From Ceratobasidium sp. AG-K (Eukaryota; Basidiomycota; Agaricomycetes; Cantharellales; Ceratobasidiaceae): DNA of 64,000 bases. The notes under the pieces were generated by a model. The model was given only the letters and a program-made list of their open reading frames with translations. It did no database searches and was not told where the DNA came from. Numbering within the stretch: the first letter of the stretch is position 1; each line of letters begins with the position of its first letter. The position numbers and the translations under genes were made by a program. Where the stretch lies: contig JAWNGF010000001.1 in the NCBI GenBank assembly GCA_037039685.1, forward strand, positions 3,472,001-3,536,000. The letters are read 5' to 3'. This document shows, in pieces, positions 11,374-21,666 of this stretch.

Positions 11374-14020
11374 ATGTCGAATCCAACCGACCAGATACGG
11401 GTGCAAGCAGAGGCGTCTCCGTCCTTGCCGCGTCTGCCTAACGAGTCTCGGTCAAGCTTGAAACAAGCCGAAAAAGAAGAGAATGTCCAGGATGAGAAAG
11501 ATGAGCCTATGACCTTGATGCAGAAAATTGGGTGAGTACGCTTCGGCCGGGCATCCCCGTCCCCCACTCGAGCTCGCCACTGATGCGCTGGTACGACAGG
11601 GCTAGAACCAAGACCGGAAAGGACTTTTTGGTGGTTCATGTTACCCGTCATGTCGGACCTGGAGTATTGGCGTCTATAGCCTATTTTGACCCGTGAGTTG
11701 ATGCTTTTTTTCGACAAAGTCGCGCGACCAACTCTTTGGGTTGTCACAGGGGCAACTGGTCGGTGGACCTTCAAGCGGGGTCCCAATATGGGTACAAACT
11801 TTTATCGGTTGTCTTGTTGGCTGGACTGGGGGCGATTCTCTTGCAGGTTCGTGTCCCGGGGTTGGGCTGGTATATTGACACTAAGCCAAGTAATTAGACT
11901 ATGGCCGCTCGGTTGGGATGCGTGACAGGACGCGGTAAGTCACCAATCTAGTCTACTCAGAGGCATCCCGACTAGACGGTCACCACAGACTTGGCTCAAC
12001 ACTGTCGGCTACTATTACATTCCCGGCCAAAGCACAAACTTTTATTCCGTCGGGCGCTTTTGTACCCCATGTATGTCGTCTGTGAAATTGGGATTATCGC
12101 GACAGACCTTGCCGAGGTGCGCACGCGGTGTTTGTCTCGAGGTCGATATTCGCTTTGCTCGATACTAAGCGTGACATTTGTTCTCCAGCTCCTTGGTAGC
12201 GCAATCGGACTATCGCTCCTCATCCCTGCTATACCCTTGTGGGCAGGCGTCCTTATCACTTCAGTCGATGTGATCTTTGTGCTTGCACTGGCTCCGACTT
12301 CCGCTGGACGTCCAGTCCGGGCGTTCGAGGTGAGTCTTATCAAAAATGCATCCTGATTGATATGATCGTATTGATACACAGATCAGTGGTTACTGATGAC
12401 TCTGGTGCTCATCGTTTTTGTGGTATTTATCATTCTCATCAGAAAAATCAACCCGCATTGGCCAGATGTATTCAATGGTACGGTCTCCACACCAATGGCG
12501 CTGTTGGCATGCTAACGCTCCGTTCCGTCGTAGGCTATTTGCCTTCAAAGGTTAGTATGCCGGCATATAATCTGGGTTCCTAGCTTGCTTACCGCTTGGT
12601 CTAGACAATATTCCAACCTGGGGCCTTGTATACTTCGATCGGGATCCTGGGTGCCACAGTCGTGAGTTTGACAGCTCAGGATTAGGATTGGTGACACGAG
12701 ACCTGATAATCCCTTAGATGCCTCATGCACTTTTCTTGGGTTCCAGTCTCGCAACGCTAGACAGGGTGTCGAAGCCCGCTGATATTGCCGCCACATTGCC
12801 TATGGACAAGCAGAAACGGACTTACACGTTTTGGCAGCAGTTTGGTCGTGCTGGGCGAGCATTGTTTTGGGCTCAACGATCTCCCAGCGAGCCATCGATC
12901 ATGCAGAATAGAACGTCACCAATCGAAGCAGCTACTGGGTTGCAGATTCCAGAGGTGACCGAGCTACGAGACCGGTCGGGATCTCAACCCGTACCAGGGT
13001 CGCCTCAGGTCGCCGCACGAGATGCTGATGTGGATTTGAATCGTGAGGAGAACAAGGTCGAGCCACAAACGCACACTCAGAGCGCTCGTGGTCGCCAAAA
13101 TAACTCGCTCGAGTTTATCAGAGCGCATCTAGGACATGCCATCGTTGATATAGGTATGCCGATCCATGTTTCAGATCATATCGACGCATCTGTTACTTAC
13201 TTTGTTCGACAAACTCTAGTCATGAGCCTCCTGGGATTCGCGGTGTCGATCAACTCTGCGTGAGTCCTTAGCCCTCAATGTCCCCCCACGCAACGCTCAT
13301 GCCATGTTGTTTAGAATTTTGATTCTAGGGGCCGCCGCATTTTACTATGGGGGGGATGGCACGACTTTGGATGCTGGACTGTTCGACGCTCATGATCTCA
13401 TAAAGGATAGGATTGGAAGACGTAAGTGAATAAGGCGGCCTCGGTGACACGCAGATGGTGACTTACACGTGCTCGCCCACTAGCTGCTGCTTTTCTGTTT
13501 GCATTGGCGCTTCTGTGTTCAGGACAGAGCGCTTCTATCACAGCGACACTTGCTGGACAGATTGTCAGTGAGGGATTTATTGAATGGCGGATTTCTGTAT
13601 GTTGCTTTTTTCAAGTCCGAATACACGAAGGCCTCATGATCGCCCCAACTTAGCCTTTAGCTCGGCGAACCATCACGCGGTTGATTGGATTGGTTCCTTC
13701 CATGGTTGTCGCAATTGCTGTGGGGCGCAAGGGGATTGATACCCTCTTGGTGGCGTCCCAGGTAGCCCTCAGCATTGTCCTGCCTTTTGTAATATTCCCT
13801 TTGGTATTCTTGGCGAGCTCCGAGACTGTGATGCGTGTGCCCAAGCCGGACGGAGGGTTCAAGAGTTATAAGAATGGCTGGGTGACGATGACCTTGGGAT
13901 ACCTGATATTCATCGTTGTGGTAGTGGCAAACGTACGTCCATTTTGTTACTCCTGAAATGTTCGCTGATCCCTCTGCTTAGTCTTATGTTATCGTTACTC
14001 TCGCCATGGGCGAGGAATGA
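11374..14020 (+). CDS. NRAMP-family divalent metal transporter (Smf-like)
   Basis: Predicted proton-coupled Mn2+/Fe2+ transporter of the natural-resistance-associated macrophage protein family (yeast Smf1-3), a membrane protein of about 11-12 helices. The start at 11374 opens a hydrophilic N-terminus (MSNPTDQ...). TM1 carries the metal-binding DPGN motif split by an intron (YFDP / [15 protein letters not shown]). Then come [14 protein letters not shown], the signature [11 protein letters not shown] and [11 protein letters not shown], and in TM6 the [10 protein letters not shown] motif whose Met and neighbours line the metal site. The last exon ends [12 protein letters not shown]. At least ten short introns interrupt it, all with conventional GT...AG ends where I could check. 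A charged loop rich in Glu/Gln/Arg follows TM6. The gene is convergent with the Aim18-like gene, only 34 bp apart. Whether it sits in the plasma membrane, endosome or vacuole cannot be told. Confidence 0.92.
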
Positions 14021-14054
14021 AATGTTTGGACTATATGGTAGATGTTCTGTACTA

Positions 14055-15205
14055 CTAGACTGCGAGCCGAATGTTATCGACGCCTTGTTTCACATCTTCT
14101 ATTAGCTGTTGGAAACCCTTGTTAGCACCAACATGTGTTGGGTTCCTGCTGACACTTACTGGAGGCGAGATTGTGCCTTGGAAGTATGCCAGAAAGAATT
14201 CAGTCGCGATCCAACTATCTCGGATAATCCCCAGCGGGAGGATTTGAAGATACCGGGGATTGACTTTTGGTGAAGATAGAATAATGTGTACCGGCTGGTG
14301 CTTTTTGACTGCGGAGGTTGGGAACAGTTTCTTGAACTGCTGAAGGGGTGTATGCAGGGCCTGGTGGTAGCAGAATTAGCTCACGAAGGATTGACATACT
14401 CCTTGTACTCGCCTCTTCCAGCTCAGCGACCAGAGAGCCGTCCTTCCTCCGCACTGCCTGACGAGCTTGTAGAGTTCTCATGAATGCATCCCGTAGATGG
14501 GTATAGGAGGTTGCTCGGGTTGGCACTAAACACCCGTCAAGTATGTGGAGTTCAGTAGTACGGAGGCTATTACCTATTCTTAGAGCACAGGTTGTGCTTT
14601 GCAGCAATAAGTGGATACATTCCATTGAACTTTCGCATTTTCGTAGAGTCTACCGCCGTAGTTCATTGAGCAACAACTCACGACAACGGGAAACCCAGCA
14701 CATACCTTTATATTTGCCCCACGCAAGTCCGCATAAAAGCCGACCGAGTAGACCTTGAGACCTAAGAACGAGACGGTCCTGACCCCCACACCTAGCAATG
14801 TCATTTCCGGCTCTCCATCAAGACGAAGTGTAGTCGGGAAGCTGATGGAAGTAGCTGGATCCTCTCCATTAAACACGCTGTCACTTATCGTCCTCAAATT
14901 TAGCTCGACATCAACTCACTTTTCTCGGTAGTGGCGGGCGCATCGAGTGCATACGCCTCTGATAAAATCAAGGTTTGAACCACCAGGCCTACACCTGCGA
15001 TACCAATCACACTAAGTGCTTTCCAGTTTTTTTGAGCTTGCGTTCCAAAGCCTTGCCCGGCACCAAACGAGCGTGTACATGATATTGCGCGTCGTGAGAA
15101 TTGCTGATGAGTGCCACTGCTGAAAAGTATTCTTGTAGTATAGCTCTGGTGTAATGCTCGTTTTGCTATCCTAGAGAGACCATGGAATTGACTTTGAAAG
15201 CTCAT
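14055..15205 (-). CDS. Aim18/Aim46-like mitochondrial protein with chalcone-isomerase fold
   Basis: Related to the fungal mitochondrial Aim18/Aim46 proteins, which have a chalcone-isomerase fold and in yeast act as hemoproteins; enzymatic isomerase activity is not expected. My six-exon model (15205-14955, 14892-14706, 14649-14574, 14525-14413, 14360-14160, 14105-14055) keeps frame throughout and gives 292 aa. The N-terminus is Arg/Ser-rich (mitochondrial presequence), followed by one hydrophobic segment (ALSVIGIAGVGLVVQTLIL). The CHI domain shows SFPTTLRLDG, LLGVGVRTVSFLGLKVYSVG, CALRIVPTR and THLRDAFMRTLQAR, and ends with IATEFFLAYFQG. The intron at 14361-14412 begins with GC (GAG|GCGAGT) and is required to keep the conserved frame. 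The first exon boundary is the least certain: 14955 was chosen because it alone gave a consistent phase. Confidence 0.85.
14361..14412 (-). other. GC-AG intron in the Aim18-like gene
   Basis: A 52-nt intron with donor GAG|GCGAGT, a plausible branch site gctaat, and acceptor ACCAG. Using it joins ...LVAELEE to ALHTPLQQFKKLFP in frame, which matches the order expected for the CHI-domain family; no GT donor nearby restores this frame. Confidence 0.8.
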
Positions 15206-15382
15206 CCTGGTTTACTCCTAAGGCGGCTGGTTTGAGTGTAACGTGCAGTGTGTGACTAAAGTCAACACGAACTCTCAAACTGAGTATACAAACGCAAACA
15301 TAGCATTGCCGTGATCTAGCGGCGTTGAGACAGGGATATCGTATAGGAGTACATAAGCATATAGATACCAAATTAATCATGA

Positions 15383-16431
15383 TTAAGGACTTAGAGGGTC
15401 TTGTCGTAAACTAATGGGGTCGGGGCAGACGTAAGGTCGGCGTTGTCCACCAATGTAGTTGTGGGTGTAGTCTCGTGCGGGTGCGCCAGATTCTAGATTT
15501 AGGAGATGCTGATATATGATAAACCCAGCTAGAGCGTCTGAGGCAGCGTCTGAAACAACGTTAGTACGGGCTTGCCCAGTGGAAGAGGTACACATACAAT
15601 CAAGCTGCCTTGCGTCAAGTGACGCCTCCCAGTTGCTTATCCGGATCTTTTTGGTCTTGACTAGCTGACGAGACGTGTATGCCTCTAATAGGCGAGCTAA
15701 CCTGGTGAAGTCAAAGGAAGGTTAGTGGGCACTGGGACGGTGGTGCCAGAACGTACGCAATCCATTTCCCAGCCTTGGCCGATTCCCATCGTGGTGAGTC
15801 AGCAGCCCGAGCGAACTGAGAGAGTTCAACAGTTGCTAACAAAGATACGCCATAGTCTCTCCAGAGTTTTTCTGCATCCCCCGAAATGCCCACGCCAGCT
15901 TTTACGATTTCACGGTCTTCAAGGACGTCTCGCAACCTGTCAGGAAATTCTGCCCATACCCGTCAGTACTCTTGCTTGTTATTACACCTACGAAGACCTA
16001 CCATCCATTGCAGTTACCTGGATTAAGAATATCTGGTCCGGCCGAGCGAGTTGTATTAACGCAATCGGTGATTCGGGCCCGCCTTTGATAAATTGTGGTT
16101 TCCATTCAATGTCGAAGCCAAACGGCCTATACCGGACTTCGTTCAACAAACAAGCTAATAGGTAACAGTACACTTACCCTTTGACTGACTCTAGCGCCGT
16201 GTTGGCAGCCTCGGTATCGCGCAAGTACTGTATGGCCGTTCCAGGACTAACATAATCTTGCCACACAAAAGGAGGATTCGTCTCGGCAGAAGGCCTAGCA
16301 GACGAGGATGACTGAGCGTGACTTGGCTTGGTGTATGGGGTACCGGGCTTTGAGCTTGAGGTGGCCTTCCAAAATGCCCTGGGTTGTCCACGAAACCTGG
16401 GTGGCTGGCTATTTGATTGAGTCTGGTCCAT
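15383..16431 (-). CDS. DEDD-family 3'-5' exonuclease domain protein, copy A
   Basis: Predicted 3'-5' exonuclease of the DnaQ/RNase D/WRN-exo superfamily. Five exons (16431-16178, 16126-16002, 15949-15757, 15701-15598, 15549-15383) sum to 281 codons (280 aa). The acidic catalytic set is visible: motif I FGFDIEWKP (D and E), motif II REIVKAGVGISGDAEKL (D), and motif III YAASDALAG, where Tyr is rebuilt across the last intron. Before motif I is a Ser/Pro-rich basic region of about 70 residues. The start at 16431 (MDQTQ) is chosen because the upstream sequence that encodes an extension in copy B here contains a stop and is out of frame. Its nearest neighbour upstream is Tudor-like gene T1. The substrate (DNA or RNA) cannot be determined. 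Confidence 0.85.
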
Positions 16432-16683
16432 GACGTTGCTAGTGGCTTGCTGGTATTAGATGCCGTGAAAGTGAGGCGGAACGGATTGGCCTTGGGATGC
16501 GTGTTTGGAGCGGAGCTGTGACAGCAGGGACGGCGCTCATTACAGCCACCTCAAAGAGCTTTCAAATAGCGAGCTTAAATAAGCGACGAGAGGCTATTTG
16601 ACAGGGTGGCAAACATCAAATCGAGCATATAGACGACGCATTTATCGCAACAATTCATACAGAAGTTAACATTAATACAGGAA

Positions 16684-17176
16684 TTAGACCACCTCAACAA
16701 TATTATCAGCCTTGTATGCAGTGCTCTTCCCTAAATACATAACCTAGTGTTAGCAGGGTCGACGGGACGTGTGTTTCAGACTCGCCAGTGTTATCATTCT
16801 TGATCAAGTAGCCTATTAAAAGCAAGTCAGTAAGCGGAAGATTATGTCTGCCATTATAACATACGAGGCTCTTCTTCAGAGGCCTGTTGAAACATATTAG
16901 TTCAGACAGCGCTAGGAATGGCACCGATTGACTAACCTGAACAGTATTACCGGTGGAGCCAGCGGGCTCCGGGGAAGTGATGACCTCGACGATCTCACCA
17001 GTGGTAGTCGAGTTCTCGACGTTGCCTCCCCCGACTGACAATCCCGTGAGCGAGCAATTCATGGCTCAACACGGAATACTTACTGGCGGTGTACCTGACC
17101 TTCTGACCAACCTAGAGAACCGGTTAGACGACTCGAAGGTTATGAACGACGTCGCACCCACTTGGTATTGAGCCAT
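16684..17176 (-). CDS. Small Tudor-like protein (hypervirulence-associated type), copy T1
   Basis: A 77-residue protein read from six tiny exons (17176-17162, 17111-17084, 17034-16937, 16883-16865, 16812-16786, 16730-16684; 78 codons). It begins MAQYQVGQKVRYTA and has a GGGNVE...TGEIVEVITSPEP core, then EEEPRYLIKND and TAYKADNIVEVV. This order (basic 'G.kV' start, G-rich turn, TG.V.E strand, P.Y.IKND, K...I) matches the short Tudor-like domain annotated as hypervirulence-associated (HVA1/DUF2945) in fungi and bacteria. Tudor folds bind modified residues or nucleic acid in other contexts; the role here is unknown. The fifth intron (16785-16731) has a GC donor. A TATA-like element lies about 80 bp upstream. 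Confidence 0.8.
16731..16785 (-). other. GC-AG intron in Tudor-like gene T1
   Basis: A 55-nt intron with donor ACTG|GCGAGT and acceptor TTTAG. The paralogue T2 has ACTG|GTAAGT at exactly the same codon, which proves the boundary by comparison. Splicing here is needed to restore the conserved Gly-Lys-x-Thr-Ala-Tyr-Lys segment. Confidence 0.85.
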
Positions 17177-17683
17177 TGTAAGAGTGGAGATTGATTGAGT
17201 AGTAGTTATCAAAGAGTGAGAGATGATGCTGTTAGTGGGTCGAGTCTGGTCTGGCTTTATATCCTTGCGGGCATATACAGGCCATTTTTTGTTGATGACA
17301 GCTCACGCTCGATGGCGACGCGGCTTTCGTCAGAGCGTCGTCACTGGGGTCATAGGTCTTTTGCTAATCCCATTGAGCATGTCAAGTGCCCATTGTATCC
17401 GTAAGGCCAGGGGTTTTGAACATCGAAGCTTCAAGATCGGTCGATGCCGAGGGCCCGTTGATCGAGGAGCTTTAGTACGTCAACAGGAACCAACGGGACC
17501 GAATTTCTTGTCCGAATATAGCGGATAGCCCAGTGATTGCATTGCACAAGGCAAGCCGCTCGCCGAACCAACGTGAGCATTCAAACAAAATATACAAATG
17601 CAAACATTGCATTGCCGTGATCCACCGGCGTTGTAAACAATGCACAAAAATACATAGTCATACAAATCCTAAAATATGTATAA
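17177..17683. other. Spacer between the two cassette units
   Basis: About 500 bp between T1 and exonuclease B. It holds the upstream region of T1 (shared with unit B upstream of T2) and the downstream region of exonuclease B. No further gene is seen. Confidence 0.5.
17255..17263 (-). promoter_or_regulatory. TATA-like element upstream of T1
   Basis: On the minus strand this reads gatataaag, about 80 bp before the T1 start codon. A similar element is found at the same place upstream of T2, which supports it as a core promoter site. Confidence 0.5.
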
Positions 17684-18878
17684 TCAAGAATTAGGTGTGA
17701 CGGTAACCACCTCCTGTTGCAAGCTAACGGGGTCAGGTCGGACGTATGGCTGGTGTTGTCCACCGATATAGTTGTGGGTATAGTCTCGTGCGAGCGCGCC
17801 AGATTCTAGGTCTAGGAGGTGCTGATATATGATGAACCCGGCTAGAGCGTCCGAGGCAGCATCTAAGATAAAGTCAGTAGCGGCTTGCTTAGTGAAGGAA
17901 GTATGCATACACTCGATCTGCCTTGTGTTAAGCGGTGCCTCCCAGTTGCTTAGTTGTACCTTTTTGGCCTTGACTAAGCGTCGAGATTTGTATGTCTCCA
18001 ACAGACGAGCTAACCTAGGGAAATCAAAGGCGGGTTAGCGGGCGCTAGGACGGTGACGCCAGGACGTACGCAATATGTTTCCCAGAATTGTTTGATTCCC
18101 ATTGTGGTGGGTCAGCAGCCCGGGCGAAATAAGAAAGTTCAACGGCTGTTAGCAACGATACACCATAGTCTCTCCAGAGTTTTGCTGCGTCTCCCGAAAC
18201 GCCGACGCCAGCTTTTACGATTTCACGGTCTTCAAGGACGTCTCGCAGCTTCTCGGGGAATCCTAGCAATATCGGTTAATAATCTTACGGTTATTACGTC
18301 TACAGAGACTTGCCGTTCATCGCGGCCACCTGGATTAAAAACACTTGGTCCCGCTGAGCGAGTTGTATTAACGCGATCGGCGATTCCGGCCGGCCCTTGA
18401 TAAAGTTTGGCCTCCATTCAATGTCAAATCCAAACGGCCTATACCAGACACCAGTCAGCGAACGAGCTACCAGGTATCAATAGCCTTACCCTCTGACCGA
18501 CTCAAGGGCCGCGTTGGTGGCCTTAGCATCGCGCAAGTACTGTATGGTCGTTCCAGGACTGATATGTTCTTGCCAAACAAAAGGTGGGTGCATCTCGGCG
18601 GAAGATCCAGAGGCGGCAGGTGGCTGCATGCGTCCTTGATTGGGACTTTGGTTGCGAGGGTTCAGAGGACCAGGTGTCGAATCTGGAGCAGATTTTTGGA
18701 ATTTCTTAGGCCGTCTACGATACTTGGCTGACTGGCTGACTGGCTGAGTCTGGTCCATGGCTTTGATAGCGGTTCGCTGGTATATGAGAGGCTGTGATAG
18801 TGAGGTGGAACGGGCTGGCGCTTGAGTGAGTATTCGGGGGAGAAGTCGGACCGCAGGGGCGGCGCTCATTACAGCCAC
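17684..18878 (-). CDS. DEDD-family 3'-5' exonuclease domain protein, copy B
   Basis: Paralogue of exonuclease A with 330 codons (329 aa) in five exons (18878-18490, 18438-18314, 18262-18070, 18014-17911, 17862-17684); exons 2-4 have exactly the same lengths as in copy A. Catalytic motifs are kept: FGFDIEWRP, REIVKAGVGVSGDAAKL and YAASDALAG. The N-terminus is about 40 residues longer than in copy A (MAVMSAAPAVRLLPRILTQ...), rich in Arg, Ala and Ser and lacking acidic residues, so it resembles a mitochondrial presequence. If so, the two copies may act in different compartments. An internal ATG at 18869 is an alternative start. The second intron has a GC donor (ACG|GCAAGT), while copy A has GT at that site. 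The Tudor-like gene T2 lies 148 bp upstream in the same orientation. Confidence 0.85.
18263..18313 (-). other. GC-AG intron in exonuclease B
   Basis: A 51-nt intron with donor AACG|GCAAGT (the classic GC-donor consensus) and acceptor GCTAG. Copy A has GATG|GTAGGT at the same codon. Flanking exons have the same lengths in both copies. Confidence 0.85.
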
Positions 18879-19026
18879 GCTAATGAGTTGTAAAAGTCAG
18901 TTCTAAATAAGCGCCGGCTGCTTGATAATCGGCCAAGTGGTTTGTGGCAAATATTAAATTTGATTATAGACAGACTCGACGTGTTAGTCGCGATAATTCA
19001 TACATATGTCCACATTAATACATGAT

Positions 19027-19521
19027 TTAGACAAGGCCAACGATATTTTCAGCCTTGTATGCGGTGTTCTTGCCTGGATAAAGTGCCTTGTGAGGGTCAG
19101 GCCAACAGAGCTGGCGTTCCAGACTTACCAGTCTTATCATTCTTGATCAAGTAGCCTGTCATAAAGCAAATGGGTAAGCAAAGACATCGCTTATTTGAAT
19201 CACAACATACGAGGCTCTTCCTCGGAAGCCTATTGAAACGGGTAGGTTAAGGTGACCACCGAGCAATGAACAGTGACTGACCTGAACCGTGTTGCCAGTG
19301 GTGCCAGCGGGCTCCGGGGAAGTGATGACCTCGACAATTTCGCCGGTGGTAGTGGAGTTCTCGACGTTGCCTCCGCCAACTGACGAGCAAGTGAGAAATT
19401 CGTTCACTGCTCGGTATCGACTACTTACTGGCGGTGTACTTGACCTTCTGACCAACCTAGAGAACCAGTTAGGCGACCCTGGGAACGCGAACGACGTCCC
19501 ACTTACTTGGTATTGAGCCAT
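19027..19521 (-). CDS. Small Tudor-like protein (hypervirulence-associated type), copy T2
   Basis: Paralogue of T1, also 77 residues in six short exons with the same intron positions. It begins MAQYQVGQKVKYTA and ends KAENIVGLV; about 70 of 77 positions appear identical to T1. All introns here use GT donors, including the one that is GC in T1. It sits upstream of exonuclease B as T1 sits upstream of exonuclease A, so the pair is inherited as a unit. Family function is unknown; the name comes from a fungal gene linked to altered virulence. Confidence 0.8.
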
Positions 19522-19602
19522 TGCAAGAGTAAGAAGTAATTGGAGAGTAGTAGCTATCGGAGAGTAAGAGGGGATACTGGCGATGGGTCAGATAGGGCCT
19601 GA

Positions 19603-19611
19603 TTTTATACC
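19603..19611 (-). promoter_or_regulatory. TATA-like element upstream of T2
   Basis: Reads ggtataaaa on the minus strand, about 85 bp before the T2 start codon, matching the position of the element upstream of T1. Confidence 0.55.
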
Positions 19612-21520
19612 CTTGCAGGCGCGAGGAGGACAGCTTATGTCGATGACAACTCCCACTAGATGGCGACGCGACTTTCGTCAACGTATCGTCACTGCGGTCA
19701 TCGGTCTGTTGCTAATCCCGTTGAGGCAAGTTCAGGTCCGTTGTATTCAGATGATTTGGAACTTGAACATCGAAGCCCCAAGACAGACCGATCCTGATGG
19801 AAGAATTGGATCGATGCCGAGCGCCATTGATCGGGGAGCTCTAGAACGTCAACCGAACGCAACGGGGCTAAATCTCTTGTCTAAACCTCGTACATGTATC
19901 TAGTCAAACAGGATTATACAAGACAAACCGCTCGTCATCATGACGCTCGCGATATCGCAGAGGTTTGGCTCGTCATAGTGTCAAGTGTCGTTGTAGAAGC
20001 TGTGGAGTGGTGATCGCGAGTACGGTGGCCAAATCCAATGAAATCCTTGCTCGCGCGAGCTCCAAGGGTAAATCCAGGTAAATCGGTCATCTTGTTGATC
20101 ATCTACCAAACCGAGTCATGTCAGGTATAGTTCATATGCCTCGTATGGATCAAAAGGGAGCCAAATTACCACTCTAAGCCCCAGAGACATAGCGCTTGAA
20201 GCATCCTCTTAGTGACTGTGGTTTATTTACTCGTATTACACGTGTAAGTGCCTGCTGTTGCTAGCTCCGGGCTCTTTGAAGACCTGCGTGAACAAAACTC
20301 ACGCTCGGGAGATGAGCAAATTCCATTTTTGTTTATGTCGTAACCCCGTGGCACACGTGATCGCGGGCGGCTCGCCGCTAGATCTTGACTTCCTTGTGTC
20401 GTCCTTGCTTTACAACTGTTTGCACGTCCAGACATTCAATACTCGTGTGCACCCGACCTACCACCAAACCACGGTATTGACCGTTTGTGTCTCACGAGTC
20501 TTTGACAGGAACTTGACATCCCACTCGGTCACGTTCGTTCTGGGCGCCTTGTCGGCATTGACCTCGCTTAGCTCCCCGCTCTCCGTCCGTCCTCGTTAAC
20601 TCTATTTCGCCAACACCGGTCCTCGCTTAGTTTATGGAGCACTCCGGCAGCCTATTTTGTAGCACCATCAGTCTAATTGATAACGTACCAAGGTACTAAA
20701 TTCGCCTCTCGTAGCTGTTAGTTTGTAGGGAGGCGTACTTAAGGTGCACTAAATATACGGCAAAATTGGTATGTACGAGCCTTACCTGTTTAGTCCTATC
20801 ATTTTAGACCCCCGATACGCCTGCATGATCGAAAGGCCCACATGTCCACCCGAAGGTGACCGGAGAATGGCCGGTTCAAGTTTCATAGTACTGGTAAGCG
20901 AGAGTTGATCTCGAATCAGTTTAATTTTAGCTTACCGACTTCGCCAAGTCTATCTCAAGATGATCTATGATCTATCCTAACAAGCGGTTGGGTGCAGTGC
21001 GGTCACAAGGAGTGGGAGCGAAGGCTCTAGATGACTACTAGATTATCCACGCGATGCACATACACTCACAAGATTTAACTTAGATACGCCTTTAACCCTA
21101 TGCGCTTTGGTGATCGGCCATCCTGTTCTTTTCGCGCGTTCTGGGCCCCATATTCCCACGCCGACACGCCGCCGGCACCAATTCGCCGAAACTCACCTCA
21201 ATGCGTAATTATAATCGAACGAGCCACCCTAAATGCTCAACTCCATGGACAACCTTCAAATAAAAATCTAGGTTCCTCAAGCTCCTATATGATTTGCAGG
21301 AACAGAGCGTGAGAGATTGGGAAGAAGATAGTGGCAAGAATCACATTGCCGATAGTGTGAGGCTATGGACGTCATGTCACGGCCCAATACGAATCACCAA
21401 TCCGGAGGAAGACGGGTTTGAGCGCAAAGCAACTTGCCGCTGTGGGGAGTCCGATGGCGAGACATGACGCTGAATGCGGATCTATCAAGCATATCATCAT
21501 ACGGCCGCGACTCCGCCAGG

Positions 21521-21527
21521 TATAAAT
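21521..21527 (+). promoter_or_regulatory. Possible TATA box of the pyruvate decarboxylase gene
   Basis: The sequence tataaat lies 140 bp upstream of the start codon. Distance would leave a 5' UTR of about 110 nt. No other support. Confidence 0.4.
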
Positions 21528-21666
21528 GTCGATTCTCCCATGCTAGTGAACCACCAATTCCCCTCATACGTGCGTCTCTAGTCCACACCCTTCACTTGTA
21601 GCTGCTGATATAGTTAGATCGACAGAACACTTCAATTGACATTTGTCATAGACACTTCGATTATTA

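Larger units (their letters stand above)
15270..17520. repeat. Segmental duplication unit A (exonuclease A + Tudor-like gene T1)
   Basis: First of two directly repeated units of about 2.3 kb. Similarity to unit B starts in the region downstream of the exonuclease gene (a shared stretch around catgccgtgatc near 15300 and 17610), runs through both genes and their introns, and continues about 340 bp upstream of the Tudor-like gene (shared ggcgacgcg...tttcgtca near 17320 and 19660). Gene order, strand and all intron positions match unit B. End points are approximate. Confidence 0.85.
17570..19880. repeat. Segmental duplication unit B (exonuclease B + Tudor-like gene T2)
   Basis: Second unit of the direct repeat, adjacent to unit A with only about 50 bp between them. 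Gene order and splice positions match unit A. Coding similarity is high while intergenic and intron sequence has drifted, so the duplication is not recent. End points are approximate. Confidence 0.85.
19522..21666. other. Gene-poor region upstream of pyruvate decarboxylase
   Basis: About 2.1 kb without a recognised gene. The first 360 bp belong to duplication unit B. The rest is A/T-rich with scattered short frames (longest about 113 codons at 20258-20599, plus strand) that show no domain, signal peptide or consistent splicing. The final part is the promoter of the pyruvate decarboxylase gene. Confidence 0.5.

Noticed and set aside
15171..15380. 69-codon minus-strand frame between the Aim18-like gene and exonuclease A
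   Set aside because: Lies in the promoter region of the Aim18-like gene; partly overlaps its start, and has no motif.
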